A DNA stretch of 17,321 nt from Cytophagaceae bacterium UBA6715 (GTDB taxonomy: Bacteria; Bacteroidota; Bacteroidia; Cytophagales; Spirosomataceae): the NCBI GenBank assembly GCA_002454335.1, contig DKIP01000009.1, forward strand, positions 40,989-58,309, in the 5' to 3' direction. The notes beneath the pieces are model-generated. The model did no database searches and was not told the DNA's origin. It saw only the letters and a list, made by a program, of their open reading frames with translations. Shown one piece after another: positions 8,953 to 16,324 of this stretch. Numbering within the stretch: the first letter of the stretch is position 1; every line of letters starts with the position of its first letter. A program made the position numbers and the translations under genes.

Positions 8953-8977
8953 CTATAACGTCTAACGTCTAATACTA
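8953..8977 (-). repeat. Short heptamer repeat (TAGACGT) starting at the peptidase stop codon
   Basis: On the minus strand the stop TAG (8977-8975) is followed by TAT, then two exact copies of TAGACGT (8971-8965 and 8964-8958), then TATAGG. The heptamer resembles the TAGTCGT/TAGTCGC units found after two other TAG stops in this window, at 13081 and 13223. Confidence 0.6.
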
Positions 8978-11002
8978 CCAAATCTTAATTCGGTCCTCGG
9001 GTTTCTTATATAATTTATCCCCCGGTTTTACATTGAAGGCTTTGTACCAGGCATCCATATTTACAGGGGCCCCAATCGTCCGATATTCTGCTGGTGAATG
9101 TGGGTCTGTTTGTACCAAATTCGCTGCCGTTTCCGGAAGTGTTTTAGCGCGCCAAACTTGTGCCCATGCCAAGAAGAATCGTTGGTCTGGTGTAAATCCA
9201 TCAATTTTGGTAGATGATTTTCCTTGCTTGGTCATTTTGAACGCCTCGTAAGCCATATTTAAACCTCCTAAATCACCGATGTTTTCGCCCATCGTTAATT
9301 TGCCATTCACATGAATCGTGTCTAAAACTGTGTAAGCATCAAATTGCTTGCCTAGTTGCTCGGTTTTAGCCTTAAATTTGGCTAAATCTTCTTTCGTCCA
9401 CCAGTTGCGAAGTGTACCATCCTTATCGTATTGGCTTCCCGAATCATCAAATCCATGTGACATCTCGTGTCCAATCACTGCCCCAATTCCACCGTAATTG
9501 ATGGCATCATCCGCCTTCGCATCGAAGAATGGGAATTGTAAGATTCCTGCTGGAAATACGATCTCATTCATTACGGGGCTGTAATAGGCGTTCACGGTTG
9601 GCGGTGTCATGCCCCAACGGCTACGGTCTACTGGCTTGCCGATCTGGCTAATGTTCTCCTGGAATCCCCAGGCTCCTGCATTGCGCATGTTTTTATAGAA
9701 GGAATTAGCGGAAATCTCTAAACCTTCGTAATCCTTCCACTTATCGGGATATCCGATTTTTGGTGTGAACGCATATAATTTGGCCAATGCTTTTTGTTTG
9801 GTCCCTGCGCTCATCCAATCCAAGCGGTTGATGCGAATTTCGAATGCTTTACGCAGGTTAGCCACCAATTCCGTCATACGAACCTTGGCTTCGGGTTTGA
9901 AATATTTCGCTACGTAGATTTGGCCTAATAATTCACCAATTACACCATCTGTCAAAGATGACATTCGTTGCCAACGAGGCGTTTGAACCTTTTGTCCACT
10001 CACAATTTGATTAAAGCTAAAGCTAGCTTGTACAAATGGTGAGCTCAAGTAATTCGCTGAACCTTTTAATAGGTTCCAGGTCAAATAAGTCTTCCAAGTA
10101 TCTATCGGTGTTTCAATCAAAAGCTTATTCGCTACTTCAAAGAATTTAGGTGCTGATACTAATATCGAATCTGGTGCAGTCGTACCAAAGTCTTGGAAAG
10201 TGATTGCCCAGTTGAATGCCGGAGTTTTCTGATTGAAATCCGCAAATGTAAATTTGTTATATGTCTTATACGGATCACGCATGTCGACACGTGCCATTTG
10301 TGCCTCGGCTAATTTCTTTTCCAATTGGAAAACGGTTTCAGCTTTCGCCTTGGCATCTGCTTGCGAGCTTCCAATCAATTGGAAAAGCGTCGCTACATAG
10401 GTTTTAAATCCTTCTTGGATCTTGAGACTACGTGCATCCGATTTCAAGTATAAGTCGCGATCTGGCAAAGAAGTACCCCCTTGGCCTAGTTGGGGAACCA
10501 TTTTCTCCACTTGCTTACGATCTTGGCCGACGTAAAAACTAAAAAGTGGAGACCCTGCACCTGTCTTGCGCATGCGCGCAATTTCTGTCACGATCTGTGA
10601 CTTAAATTGAATGTTGTTGATCTGCTGTAAATCGGCTTGAATCGGTTGGTAACCTAAAGATTCAATACGCAAGCTATCCATGGCCGCAGCATAAAAATCT
10701 GCAACACGTCTTTCTACGGAACCGGGCGCTGCGGTGGAGTTTTTTAATCCTTCCAAAATGGATTTTACGGCATTAATATTGAAATCCCGTAATTGATTAA
10801 AGCTTCCCCAACGGGTTTCTTTGGCTGGAATTTCGGTATTTTTCAACCATGTTCCGTTCGAATATTGAACGAAATCGTCACCCGGTTTTACGGATGTATT
10901 CATGTTGGCTCGGTCGATAAATTTTGCTGGCGTTTGTGCTTGTAGCGCTTGGGTCGACAATCCCCAAGCCATCAAACTTAAAAGAATGTAATTTTTTCTC
11001 AT
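8975..11002 (-). CDS. Secreted M13-family zinc metallopeptidase (neprilysin/PepO-like)
   Basis: Encodes 675 residues starting with a Sec signal peptide (MRKNYILLSLMAWGLSTQALQAQ), so it acts in the periplasm or outside the cell. The N-terminal M13 domain spans roughly 28-430. The catalytic domain has NAYYSP (471-476), the zinc motif HEMSH (512-516), and GENIGDLGG (572-580), supplying the third zinc ligand E573 and D577. H635 and R641 in HSPAEYR are spaced like the substrate-stabilising H711 and R717 of neprilysin. The end (VNMDAWYKAFNVKPGDKLYKKPEDRIKIW region, 647-675) is typical of the family. All key residues are present, so it should be an active oligopeptide endopeptidase. It is transcribed divergently from an S9 peptidase gene 44 bp away, suggesting joint use in peptide breakdown. 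Its stop is TAG, merged with a heptamer repeat. Confidence 0.95.
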   Translation of the reverse strand: MRKNYILLSLMAWGLSTQALQAQTPAKFIDRANMNTSVKPGDDFVQYSNGTWLKNTEIPAKETRWGSFNQLRDFNINAVKSILEGLKNSTAAPGSVERRVADFYAAAMDSLRIESLGYQPIQADLQQINNIQFKSQIVTEIARMRKTGAGSPLFSFYVGQDRKQVEKMVPQLGQGGTSLPDRDLYLKSDARSLKIQEGFKTYVATLFQLIGSSQADAKAKAETVFQLEKKLAEAQMARVDMRDPYKTYNKFTFADFNQKTPAFNWAITFQDFGTTAPDSILVSAPKFFEVANKLLIETPIDTWKTYLTWNLLKGSANYLSSPFVQASFSFNQIVSGQKVQTPRWQRMSSLTDGVIGELLGQIYVAKYFKPEAKVRMTELVANLRKAFEIRINRLDWMSAGTKQKALAKLYAFTPKIGYPDKWKDYEGLEISANSFYKNMRNAGAWGFQENISQIGKPVDRSRWGMTPPTVNAYYSPVMNEIVFPAGILQFPFFDAKADDAINYGGIGAVIGHEMSHGFDDSGSQYDKDGTLRNWWTKEDLAKFKAKTEQLGKQFDAYTVLDTIHVNGKLTMGENIGDLGGLNMAYEAFKMTKQGKSSTKIDGFTPDQRFFLAWAQVWRAKTLPETAANLVQTDPHSPAEYRTIGAPVNMDAWYKAFNVKPGDKLYKKPEDRIKIW

Positions 11003-11046
11003 GAGTATATTTAGATGAAGTAGAAATAACTAATTTACGACACAAA
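11003..11046. promoter_or_regulatory. 44-bp divergent intergenic region of the two peptidase genes
   Basis: Both peptidase genes must start transcription in or beyond this A/T-rich gap. No perfect TAnnTTTG is present. On the plus strand TAATTTAC (11031-11038) is a weak -7 match that would give an almost leaderless mRNA. No convincing minus-strand element could be placed. The promoters must therefore overlap or extend into the coding regions. Confidence 0.35.
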
Positions 11047-13083
11047 ATGTTTATGATGAAAAAAATCCTACTCCTTATTCTATTTGTTGGCAGTTTTGTT
11101 TCTTTTGCCCAGAAACCCGCCATGTCACATGAAAGTATGTGGATGTTGAAAAAAATCGGTGTATCTGCCTTGAGCCCATCTGGGAAATGGGTAGTATTCA
11201 GTCGGACGGAAACGTCCTATAATCCTGAAGAACAATCATCGGATTTGTGGTTAGCTGCAGCCGATGGGTCTTCGGAACCACGTAAAATCACGAATTCCAA
11301 GGGAGGTGAGGAAGCCTATTTTTGGCATCCCACCAAACATCAAATCTATTTTACCGCAAAAAGAGAAGGAGATGAAGTAGCCCAATTATATCAATTGAGT
11401 TTGGAATCCGGTGGGGAGGCTCAGCGGATGACTAATTTGTCTACCGGTGTTTCGAGTCCTAAAATTAGCACCGATGGTCGATTGATTGCCTTTACATCAC
11501 GCGTATACGCTAGCGCGTTTACGGATTCATTGAGTAAAAAAATGGCAGAGGAAAAGAAGAAGATCAAGACAAAAGCGCGTGTTTATACTTCCTTTCCAAT
11601 TCGCTATTGGGACAGTTGGTTGGATGACAAGCAATCGCATATATATGTGTTGGATTTAACGGCAGCGAAACCCAATCCTGTCAATCTATTTTCCAAGGTG
11701 AGTTTAGTGGAATCGAAGGGTTTCCGATTAGGTTCTTTTTCCTTTAGCCCTGATGCCTCTCAAATTATCTTCACGGCTACCACAGCGTATAATACGACCG
11801 CATATCAGTCGGCGAACTCTTACATCTATTCGGTTTCTACCTCGGGTGGTCCCGAAAAATTATTAAAAGATGATGCTGATTATTCGAAGGTACAATGCTC
11901 CGAGGATGGAAAGTATTTGATTGCAACGGGTCATACGAATGGCAATAAAATCTACTATTTGGATCATTTATACCGTTTTGCCTATCCAAGCATGGATGGG
12001 AAGACGGAATTGGCGATCGGACTTGATCGTCCAATCAATGACTGGGAAGTATCGGGAAATTCAATTTATGCAAGTATTGAAGATCAAGGAGTAGATCGCG
12101 CCATTCAAATTTCGATTGAAAAAGGGGGGGTCGCTTCTCTTTTTGGCGGTCAGGATGGGTCCATTACGGGATTATCTGTCGCGGGTAATGTGGTGGCTTA
12201 CAATGACCAAAATATGGCTATGCCAGCAGAAGTATTTGTTTGGAATGCGGGAAAATGTATCGCTATTTCGAAAGCGAATGATGCTGCTTTGGCTCGATTG
12301 GATTTACCCAAAGCCGAGGTGTTTTGGACAAAAACATCCCGAGGTAAAATGATTCGGAGTTTTATGCTGAAGCCAGCGGGCTTTGATGCCTCGAAGAAAT
12401 ATCCATTGTTTGTGCTGATGCATGGTGGACCAGCGAGTTCATTTAAAGATGTGTTTGGGTATCGTTGGAATCCCTATGTGTTAGGCGCTCCGGGATACGT
12501 GATTGTGATGACCGATTATACGGGTTCCGTGGGCTACGGCGAAAAATTCGCGCAAGATATTCAATTTGATCCCTTCAAAGGTCCTGGTAATGAAATCTTG
12601 GAGGCAGCTGCAGATGCGATAAAGCGGTATTCGTTTATTGATGCTTCCCGACAAGCTGCTGGGGGAGCATCTTATGGAGGGCATTTGGCCAACTGGATGC
12701 AGGCGACCACTTCGCATTTTAAATGTTTAATTTCCCACGCAGGTTTAGTGAATTCAGAGGCCCAATGGGGTACTTCTGATGTGATTTGGGGTAGGGAATT
12801 GATGAATGGGGGAGCTCCTTGGGTGCCTACCAAAACCTGGAAGGAACAAAATCCGATGCGATTTGCCGCGAATTTCAAGACACCTATGTTGTTAACGGTA
12901 GGTGAGAATGACTTTCGCGTGCCGATCAACAATACCTTGGAAAACTGGAGTATCCACCAGCGATTAAAAATTCCAAGTAAATTAATCGTCTTCCCGGGTG
13001 AGAATCACTGGATCTTAAATCCGGATAATTCAAAGTTTCATTATCAGGAGATAGGGGATTGGTTGGCGAGGTATTTGAAATAG
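11047..13083 (+). CDS. Secreted S9-family (prolyl-oligopeptidase-like) serine peptidase
   Basis: Encodes 678 residues. The first ATG (11047, after ACAAA) is used, but ATGs at 11053 and 11056 give an equally good signal peptide (MKKILLLILFVGSFVSFAQ), so the start is uncertain by two or three residues. Residues about 30-420 form a beta-propeller of WD40/TolB-like blades (ALSPSGKWVVFSR, FSFSPDASQIIFT). Residues about 430-678 are the alpha/beta-hydrolase domain: HGGP oxyanion region at 459-462, nucleophile S542 in GGASYGGH, D622 in GENDFRVP, H654 in GENHWI. The triad is complete. The residue after SYGG is H where Y is common in acylaminoacyl-peptidase relatives. It probably trims peptides in the periplasm together with the divergent M13 enzyme. 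Its TAG stop is the first three bases of an 11-unit heptamer repeat. The exact specificity (dipeptidyl or acylaminoacyl) cannot be told. Confidence 0.94.
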   Translation: MFMMKKILLLILFVGSFVSFAQKPAMSHESMWMLKKIGVSALSPSGKWVVFSRTETSYNPEEQSSDLWLAAADGSSEPRKITNSKGGEEAYFWHPTKHQIYFTAKREGDEVAQLYQLSLESGGEAQRMTNLSTGVSSPKISTDGRLIAFTSRVYASAFTDSLSKKMAEEKKKIKTKARVYTSFPIRYWDSWLDDKQSHIYVLDLTAAKPNPVNLFSKVSLVESKGFRLGSFSFSPDASQIIFTATTAYNTTAYQSANSYIYSVSTSGGPEKLLKDDADYSKVQCSEDGKYLIATGHTNGNKIYYLDHLYRFAYPSMDGKTELAIGLDRPINDWEVSGNSIYASIEDQGVDRAIQISIEKGGVASLFGGQDGSITGLSVAGNVVAYNDQNMAMPAEVFVWNAGKCIAISKANDAALARLDLPKAEVFWTKTSRGKMIRSFMLKPAGFDASKKYPLFVLMHGGPASSFKDVFGYRWNPYVLGAPGYVIVMTDYTGSVGYGEKFAQDIQFDPFKGPGNEILEAAADAIKRYSFIDASRQAAGGASYGGHLANWMQATTSHFKCLISHAGLVNSEAQWGTSDVIWGRELMNGGAPWVPTKTWKEQNPMRFAANFKTPMLLTVGENDFRVPINNTLENWSIHQRLKIPSKLIVFPGENHWILNPDNSKFHYQEIGDWLARYLK

Positions 13084-13157
13084 TCGCTAGTCGTCTGTCA
13101 CTAGTCACTAGTCGTTAGTCGCTAGTCATCAGTCACTAGTCGTCAGTTGATAGTCCT
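13081..13157 (+). repeat. Heptamer tandem repeat (consensus TAGTCgc/t), 11 units, starting at an S9 stop codon
   Basis: The 77 bp parse without gaps into eleven 7-bp units: TAGTCGC, TAGTCGT, CTGTCAC, TAGTCAC, TAGTCGT, TAGTCGC, TAGTCAT, CAGTCAC, TAGTCGT, CAGTTGA, TAGTCCT. The first unit contains the stop codon of the S9 peptidase. Eight units begin with TAG. Because 7 is not a multiple of 3, these TAGs fall in all three frames (for example at 13081, 13088 and 13116). The palindrome ACTAGT occurs at unit junctions. There are no unique spacers, so it is not CRISPR. Confidence 0.85.
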
Positions 13158-13220
13158 GAGGCTGAGCGTTTTTATAAATAGGCTCTCCTCTTTCAGCTAG
13201 CGACTAGTGACTGACGACTG
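13123..13220. terminator. Long inverted repeat between convergent genes, possible bidirectional terminator
   Basis: Arms 13123-13150 and 13193-13220 pair over 28 bp. The core is a perfect 13-bp match, CAGTCACTAGTCG (13130-13142) with CGACTAGTGACTG (13201-13213), and two mismatches and a few G:T pairs lie outside it. A second inner stem, GAGG and GAGC against GCTC and CCTC (13158-13167/13182-13190), extends the hairpin to a loop containing TTTTTATAAATA. It sits exactly between the stop of the S9 gene and the stop of the opposing oxidoreductase gene. It lacks a clean T-run after the stem, so the terminator role is inference. Confidence 0.55.
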
Positions 13221-13223
13221 CTA
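13193..13223 (-). repeat. Opposing heptamer repeat after the oxidoreductase stop codon
   Basis: Read on the minus strand, the stop TAG (13223-13221) is followed by CAGTCGT, CAGTCAC, TAGTCGC and TAGCTGA. These are the same heptamer family as the plus-strand array at 13081-13157 but in the opposite orientation, so each convergent gene has its own tract reading away from its stop codon. Confidence 0.75.
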
Positions 13224-14291
13224 AATCACCACCATTTTCCCCGTTCTCACCGATTCATCGCAAGCGAAGGCGATTCTCAAACTGTTCACAGCGTCTTCCA
13301 CATGATCTGTTAGATCAACATCCGCCTGAATAGCATGTAGGAAATAGGCCTGCTCTCGGTCGCATAAACCTTGATGATCGGGTTCATCAGTCAGATTTAT
13401 CCATTCATCGGCACGAGTGAATTCATTCTCCGCATTAATGTCGGCATGATGCACACGCAGTGATTCCGTTTTCGTATGTGATTCCACGGAATCGGATTTC
13501 CCTTCTCCACTCGCATTTTGTGCAACAATGGAAACGGAGCCTTTCGGGCCGAAAACGTCTTTGACAAAATAGGCCGTTTGAGAAATCATGGGGCCCCAAC
13601 CGGCTTCATACCAACCCACGGAACCATCTTCAAAATGAATTTGCAATTGCCCGTAATTGTAATTGCCTGTTGGAATATCTTCCGTCATTCGTGCGCCTAT
13701 CGCAGAAACTCGAATCGGTTTCGAGCGTGTCATTTGGCACATGACATCGATGTAATGTACGCCACAATCAACGATAGGACTTAGGCTATTCATCAAATTA
13801 CGATGCACATCCCACATATAGCCATGGGATTGTTGGTTCAAATTCATGCGCATCACCAAGGGTTTCCCCATTTCTTTGGCAACTTCAATGAACTTAATCC
13901 AAGAGGGGTGATGGCGTAAAATATATCCGACTACCAGTTTTTTGCCTGTTTTCTTCGCCACGTCCGCCACGCGAATGGCACCCGCTAAGGTATCTGCTAT
14001 AGGTTTTTCGATAAACACATGACAGCCAGCTTCCATTGCTTCGATGGCATAAGCTTCGTGTGTGTCTGGATACGTAGAGATACATACCGCATCAGGTTTT
14101 GTCTCCGCTAATGCGGCCGAATATTCATTGAATAGGGGGTATTTTCCTCCTAATTTATTATTCAAGGTTTCCTTGCTTTTACCCGGCGACACAAGGCCAC
14201 AAATTTCATAGTCAGGGGAATGGTGATAGGCTGTCGCATGCGAAGCTCCCATGTTTCCACACCCCACAACGAGTACGCGAACTGTTTTCAT
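13221..14291 (-). CDS. Gfo/Idh/MocA-family NAD(P)-dependent oxidoreductase
   Basis: Encodes 356 residues from the ATG at 14291. A longer reading from a TTG at 14321 adds ten residues without merit, since the Rossmann fold begins right after the chosen start. The nucleotide-binding motif is GCGNMG (10-15). EKP, which contacts the cofactor in this family, is at 95-97. DCGVHYID (175-182) carries the usual catalytic H179 and the G-x-H-x-x-D pattern. No signal peptide is present, so it is cytoplasmic. The family oxidises or reduces hydroxyls of sugars, inositols and related compounds, and the substrate here is unknown. It is divergent from the esterase/pectinesterase gene and convergent with the S9 peptidase. 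Next to a TIM-barrel sugar isomerase-like protein, a role in uronate or keto-sugar metabolism is plausible but inferred. Its TAG stop leads into heptamer repeats. Confidence 0.92.
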   Translation of the reverse strand: MKTVRVLVVGCGNMGASHATAYHHSPDYEICGLVSPGKSKETLNNKLGGKYPLFNEYSAALAETKPDAVCISTYPDTHEAYAIEAMEAGCHVFIEKPIADTLAGAIRVADVAKKTGKKLVVGYILRHHPSWIKFIEVAKEMGKPLVMRMNLNQQSHGYMWDVHRNLMNSLSPIVDCGVHYIDVMCQMTRSKPIRVSAIGARMTEDIPTGNYNYGQLQIHFEDGSVGWYEAGWGPMISQTAYFVKDVFGPKGSVSIVAQNASGEGKSDSVESHTKTESLRVHHADINAENEFTRADEWINLTDEPDHQGLCDREQAYFLHAIQADVDLTDHVEDAVNSLRIAFACDESVRTGKMVVI

Positions 14292-14359
14292 AATTTCAGG
14301 TTTGAATGTCCAAGTTAACAAGAATGATTATAAAATTCGATTTCTCGTCTTTATAAAAT
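14292..14359. promoter_or_regulatory. Divergent intergenic region, oxidoreductase and esterase/pectinesterase genes
   Basis: These 68 bp must hold both 5' ends. A TTTG at 14301-14304 on the plus strand and an A/T-rich TATAAAAT block at 14329-14336 could be parts of a plus-strand promoter with loose spacing. On the minus strand TAACTTGG (complement of 14311-14318) partly resembles TAnnTTTG. Neither match is strong, so this marks the likely control region rather than a defined promoter. Confidence 0.3.
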
Positions 14360-16261
14360 ATGCGCAAGATAGGAATCATACTACTGTTTATTTGTCAGGG
14401 TTTGTTGGCCCAAAATACCAAAGGAGTTACGGGTATTCCCGATACCTCTTTTGCCAATTATTCAGCTTGGAAATCGGCATTGCAATCGGATCCTTCGTTG
14501 CGTTTAGCAGAATATACTTTCGGTACAGTGCCGAAAGCTAAATCGATTGTCTATAAGCAAATCGGTGCTCGGAAATTGGTCTTGGACATTTATGGTCCTC
14601 AAGATGCTAAATCGCGTAAAACTTTATTGTTTTTTCACGGAGGTGGCTGGCGAACAGGACATCGTTCCCAACATACTGTTCTGGCACAAGCTTTAGCAAC
14701 CAAAGGTTACCGTGTTTTCTTGGCCGAATATCGTTTGTCCACCGAAGCGCTTTATCCGGCAGCGATGCAAGACGCACAGTCGGCGCTTCGTTATTTGCAT
14801 CTTCATGCAGTCCAACTTCATGTCGATTCGAAACAAATCTTTGTGGCGGGCTATTCTGCTGGTGGACAAATGGCTGCTTTATTAGGAACCGTTCAGGATG
14901 AAAATCGCTTTGGAAAAGGGCAGAAAATCAAAGGGGTAATCGACCTTGATGGGATTTTGGCCTATATACATCCTGAATCGGGAGAAGGGGATGATCGCGT
15001 TCGGACTTCTGCGGCGACCGCTTATTTTGGCTATACCAAAACGGAGAATCCAGCGCTTTGGAACCAAGCATCTGCATTACATCATGTTTCCAAGCAAGAT
15101 CCACCGGTGTTGTTTATTAATTCTGGGAATGCACGCATGCATGCGGGTAGGGATGATTTCCGACAAAAAATGACGAATTACGGGATTTTGACAGACGTCT
15201 ATACGCATGAAGGTTCGCCGCATACTTTCTTGTTGTTTGCGAAATGGTTTGATAAAACCGTCCAATTAATGGACCAATTCATGCAGCAGATTACGGTGGC
15301 CAAAGATGGCTCAGGGGATGTGCGTACGATACAGGAAGCGATCCATAAAAGTGGGAATAATCAAACGATTTATATCAAAAATGGCCTGTATCAAGAGAAG
15401 GTGTTTATTGATTCGCTCCGACATGATCTACGATTCATCGGACAATCGCGTGCAGGCGTTGTCTTGAAATTTACGCAGGCGCGTGATATTTGGCGTTGTT
15501 CAAATCCGGATGATTACGGGGCGGGTGTGCTGAATATTAAAGGGCATGATTTGAGTTTTGAGAATCTAACGGTGATAAATGATTACGGTTTGATTACGAC
15601 GCAAGATGTTACGATTCCATGTTTAAACGAGGCAGGTAAAACAACACAGTCTACGGTTCAAAAATATGCTTTGCCTAGAGAATCAGGGGAGAAGGATGGC
15701 GAGAAAATTGTGCGTGTAGATGGGCACCAATTTGCCATTAGGACGATGCCGGGTGCTACACGTTTACGCTTCGAACATTGCACCTTTCGTTCGGGCGGTG
15801 GAGATACCATGAGTCCCTGGGATGTGAATGCTGGTTTATATTATCTGAATGATTGTGAGATTGAAGGAGGAGTTGATTTATATTGTCCACGGGGCTACGC
15901 TTTGGCGGAGAATTGTACCTTCATTTGTCATAACATGAGTGCGGCGATTTGGCATGATGGATCAGGAGAAGAAGGGGCGAAATCGGTCTTGAAAAATTGC
16001 CGATTTGTGGGTGATTCGGGCTATAAATTAGGGCGTTACCATCGCGAAGCCCAACTGTTTTTATTCAATTGTACGTTTGATAAAAACATGGCTGATGCGC
16101 CTATCTACCAGTCGGGGGATCGAAAATTAGCCTGGGGGCATCGGGTGTATTATGCCAACTGCCACCGCGAGGGAGGGGATTTTACTTGGCATCAAAACAA
16201 CACGCATTACAAGTTGGAGGACATCAATTTCGCTTGGGTTTTTGGAGATAAATGGAAATAA
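14360..16261 (+). CDS. Secreted bifunctional esterase: alpha/beta-hydrolase (acetylesterase-like) fused to pectinesterase-like beta-helix
   Basis: Encodes 633 residues. A Sec signal peptide (1-18, ending LLAQ) is followed by an alpha/beta-hydrolase domain (about 50-305) with the oxyanion motif HGGGW (93-97), nucleophile S166 in GYSAGG, and H288 in GSPHTF; the acid is probably D265 or D266. This resembles BD-FAE/acetylxylan-esterase hydrolases. From about 311 a right-handed beta-helix of carbohydrate esterase family 8 type begins: VAKDGSGDVRTIQEAI and NGLYQEKV, the classic pectin methylesterase opening. D506 (GGVDLY) and R559 (KLGRYHRE) align with the catalytic Asp and Arg of the DFIFG and LGRPW motifs, and D482 with the Asp of QDTL, whose Gln is replaced by G481. 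The enzyme would remove acyl and methyl groups from pectin-like polymers in the periplasm or outside. The methylesterase half is divergent, so its exact substrate is uncertain. Confidence 0.88.
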   Translation: MRKIGIILLFICQGLLAQNTKGVTGIPDTSFANYSAWKSALQSDPSLRLAEYTFGTVPKAKSIVYKQIGARKLVLDIYGPQDAKSRKTLLFFHGGGWRTGHRSQHTVLAQALATKGYRVFLAEYRLSTEALYPAAMQDAQSALRYLHLHAVQLHVDSKQIFVAGYSAGGQMAALLGTVQDENRFGKGQKIKGVIDLDGILAYIHPESGEGDDRVRTSAATAYFGYTKTENPALWNQASALHHVSKQDPPVLFINSGNARMHAGRDDFRQKMTNYGILTDVYTHEGSPHTFLLFAKWFDKTVQLMDQFMQQITVAKDGSGDVRTIQEAIHKSGNNQTIYIKNGLYQEKVFIDSLRHDLRFIGQSRAGVVLKFTQARDIWRCSNPDDYGAGVLNIKGHDLSFENLTVINDYGLITTQDVTIPCLNEAGKTTQSTVQKYALPRESGEKDGEKIVRVDGHQFAIRTMPGATRLRFEHCTFRSGGGDTMSPWDVNAGLYYLNDCEIEGGVDLYCPRGYALAENCTFICHNMSAAIWHDGSGEEGAKSVLKNCRFVGDSGYKLGRYHREAQLFLFNCTFDKNMADAPIYQSGDRKLAWGHRVYYANCHREGGDFTWHQNNTHYKLEDINFAWVFGDKWK

Positions 16262-16265
16262 ATTT

Positions 16266-16298
16266 TTATTGTATCAAAAAAATACATTAATTTGTATC
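16266..16298 (+). promoter_or_regulatory. A/T-rich leader with direct repeat, candidate promoter of the TIM-barrel gene
   Basis: The 63-bp gap before the next ATG contains TTAATTTG (16287-16294), one base off the Bacteroidota -7 element TAnnTTTG. It also has a direct repeat TTGTATC at 16269-16275 and 16292-16298, spaced 23 bp (about two helical turns). No terminator hairpin separates the genes, so read-through from the esterase gene is also possible. The promoter call is weak because the expected -33 element is too close. Confidence 0.3.
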
Positions 16299-16324
16299 CA
16301 ACCTCTAAACCTATATAAATTCTC

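Noticed and set aside
8711..8974. tRNA or small protein gene in the gap before the M13 peptidase
   Set aside because: No cloverleaf with a T-loop/CCA pattern and no plausible ORF was found. The content is repeats and a terminator.
13081..13223. CRISPR array
   Set aside because: The units are 7 bp with no unique spacers and there are no cas genes. It is a degenerate microsatellite-like tract.
14292..14321. Ten-residue N-terminal extension of the oxidoreductase from a TTG at 14321
   Set aside because: The Rossmann strand starts directly after the ATG at 14291, and the extension has no family support.
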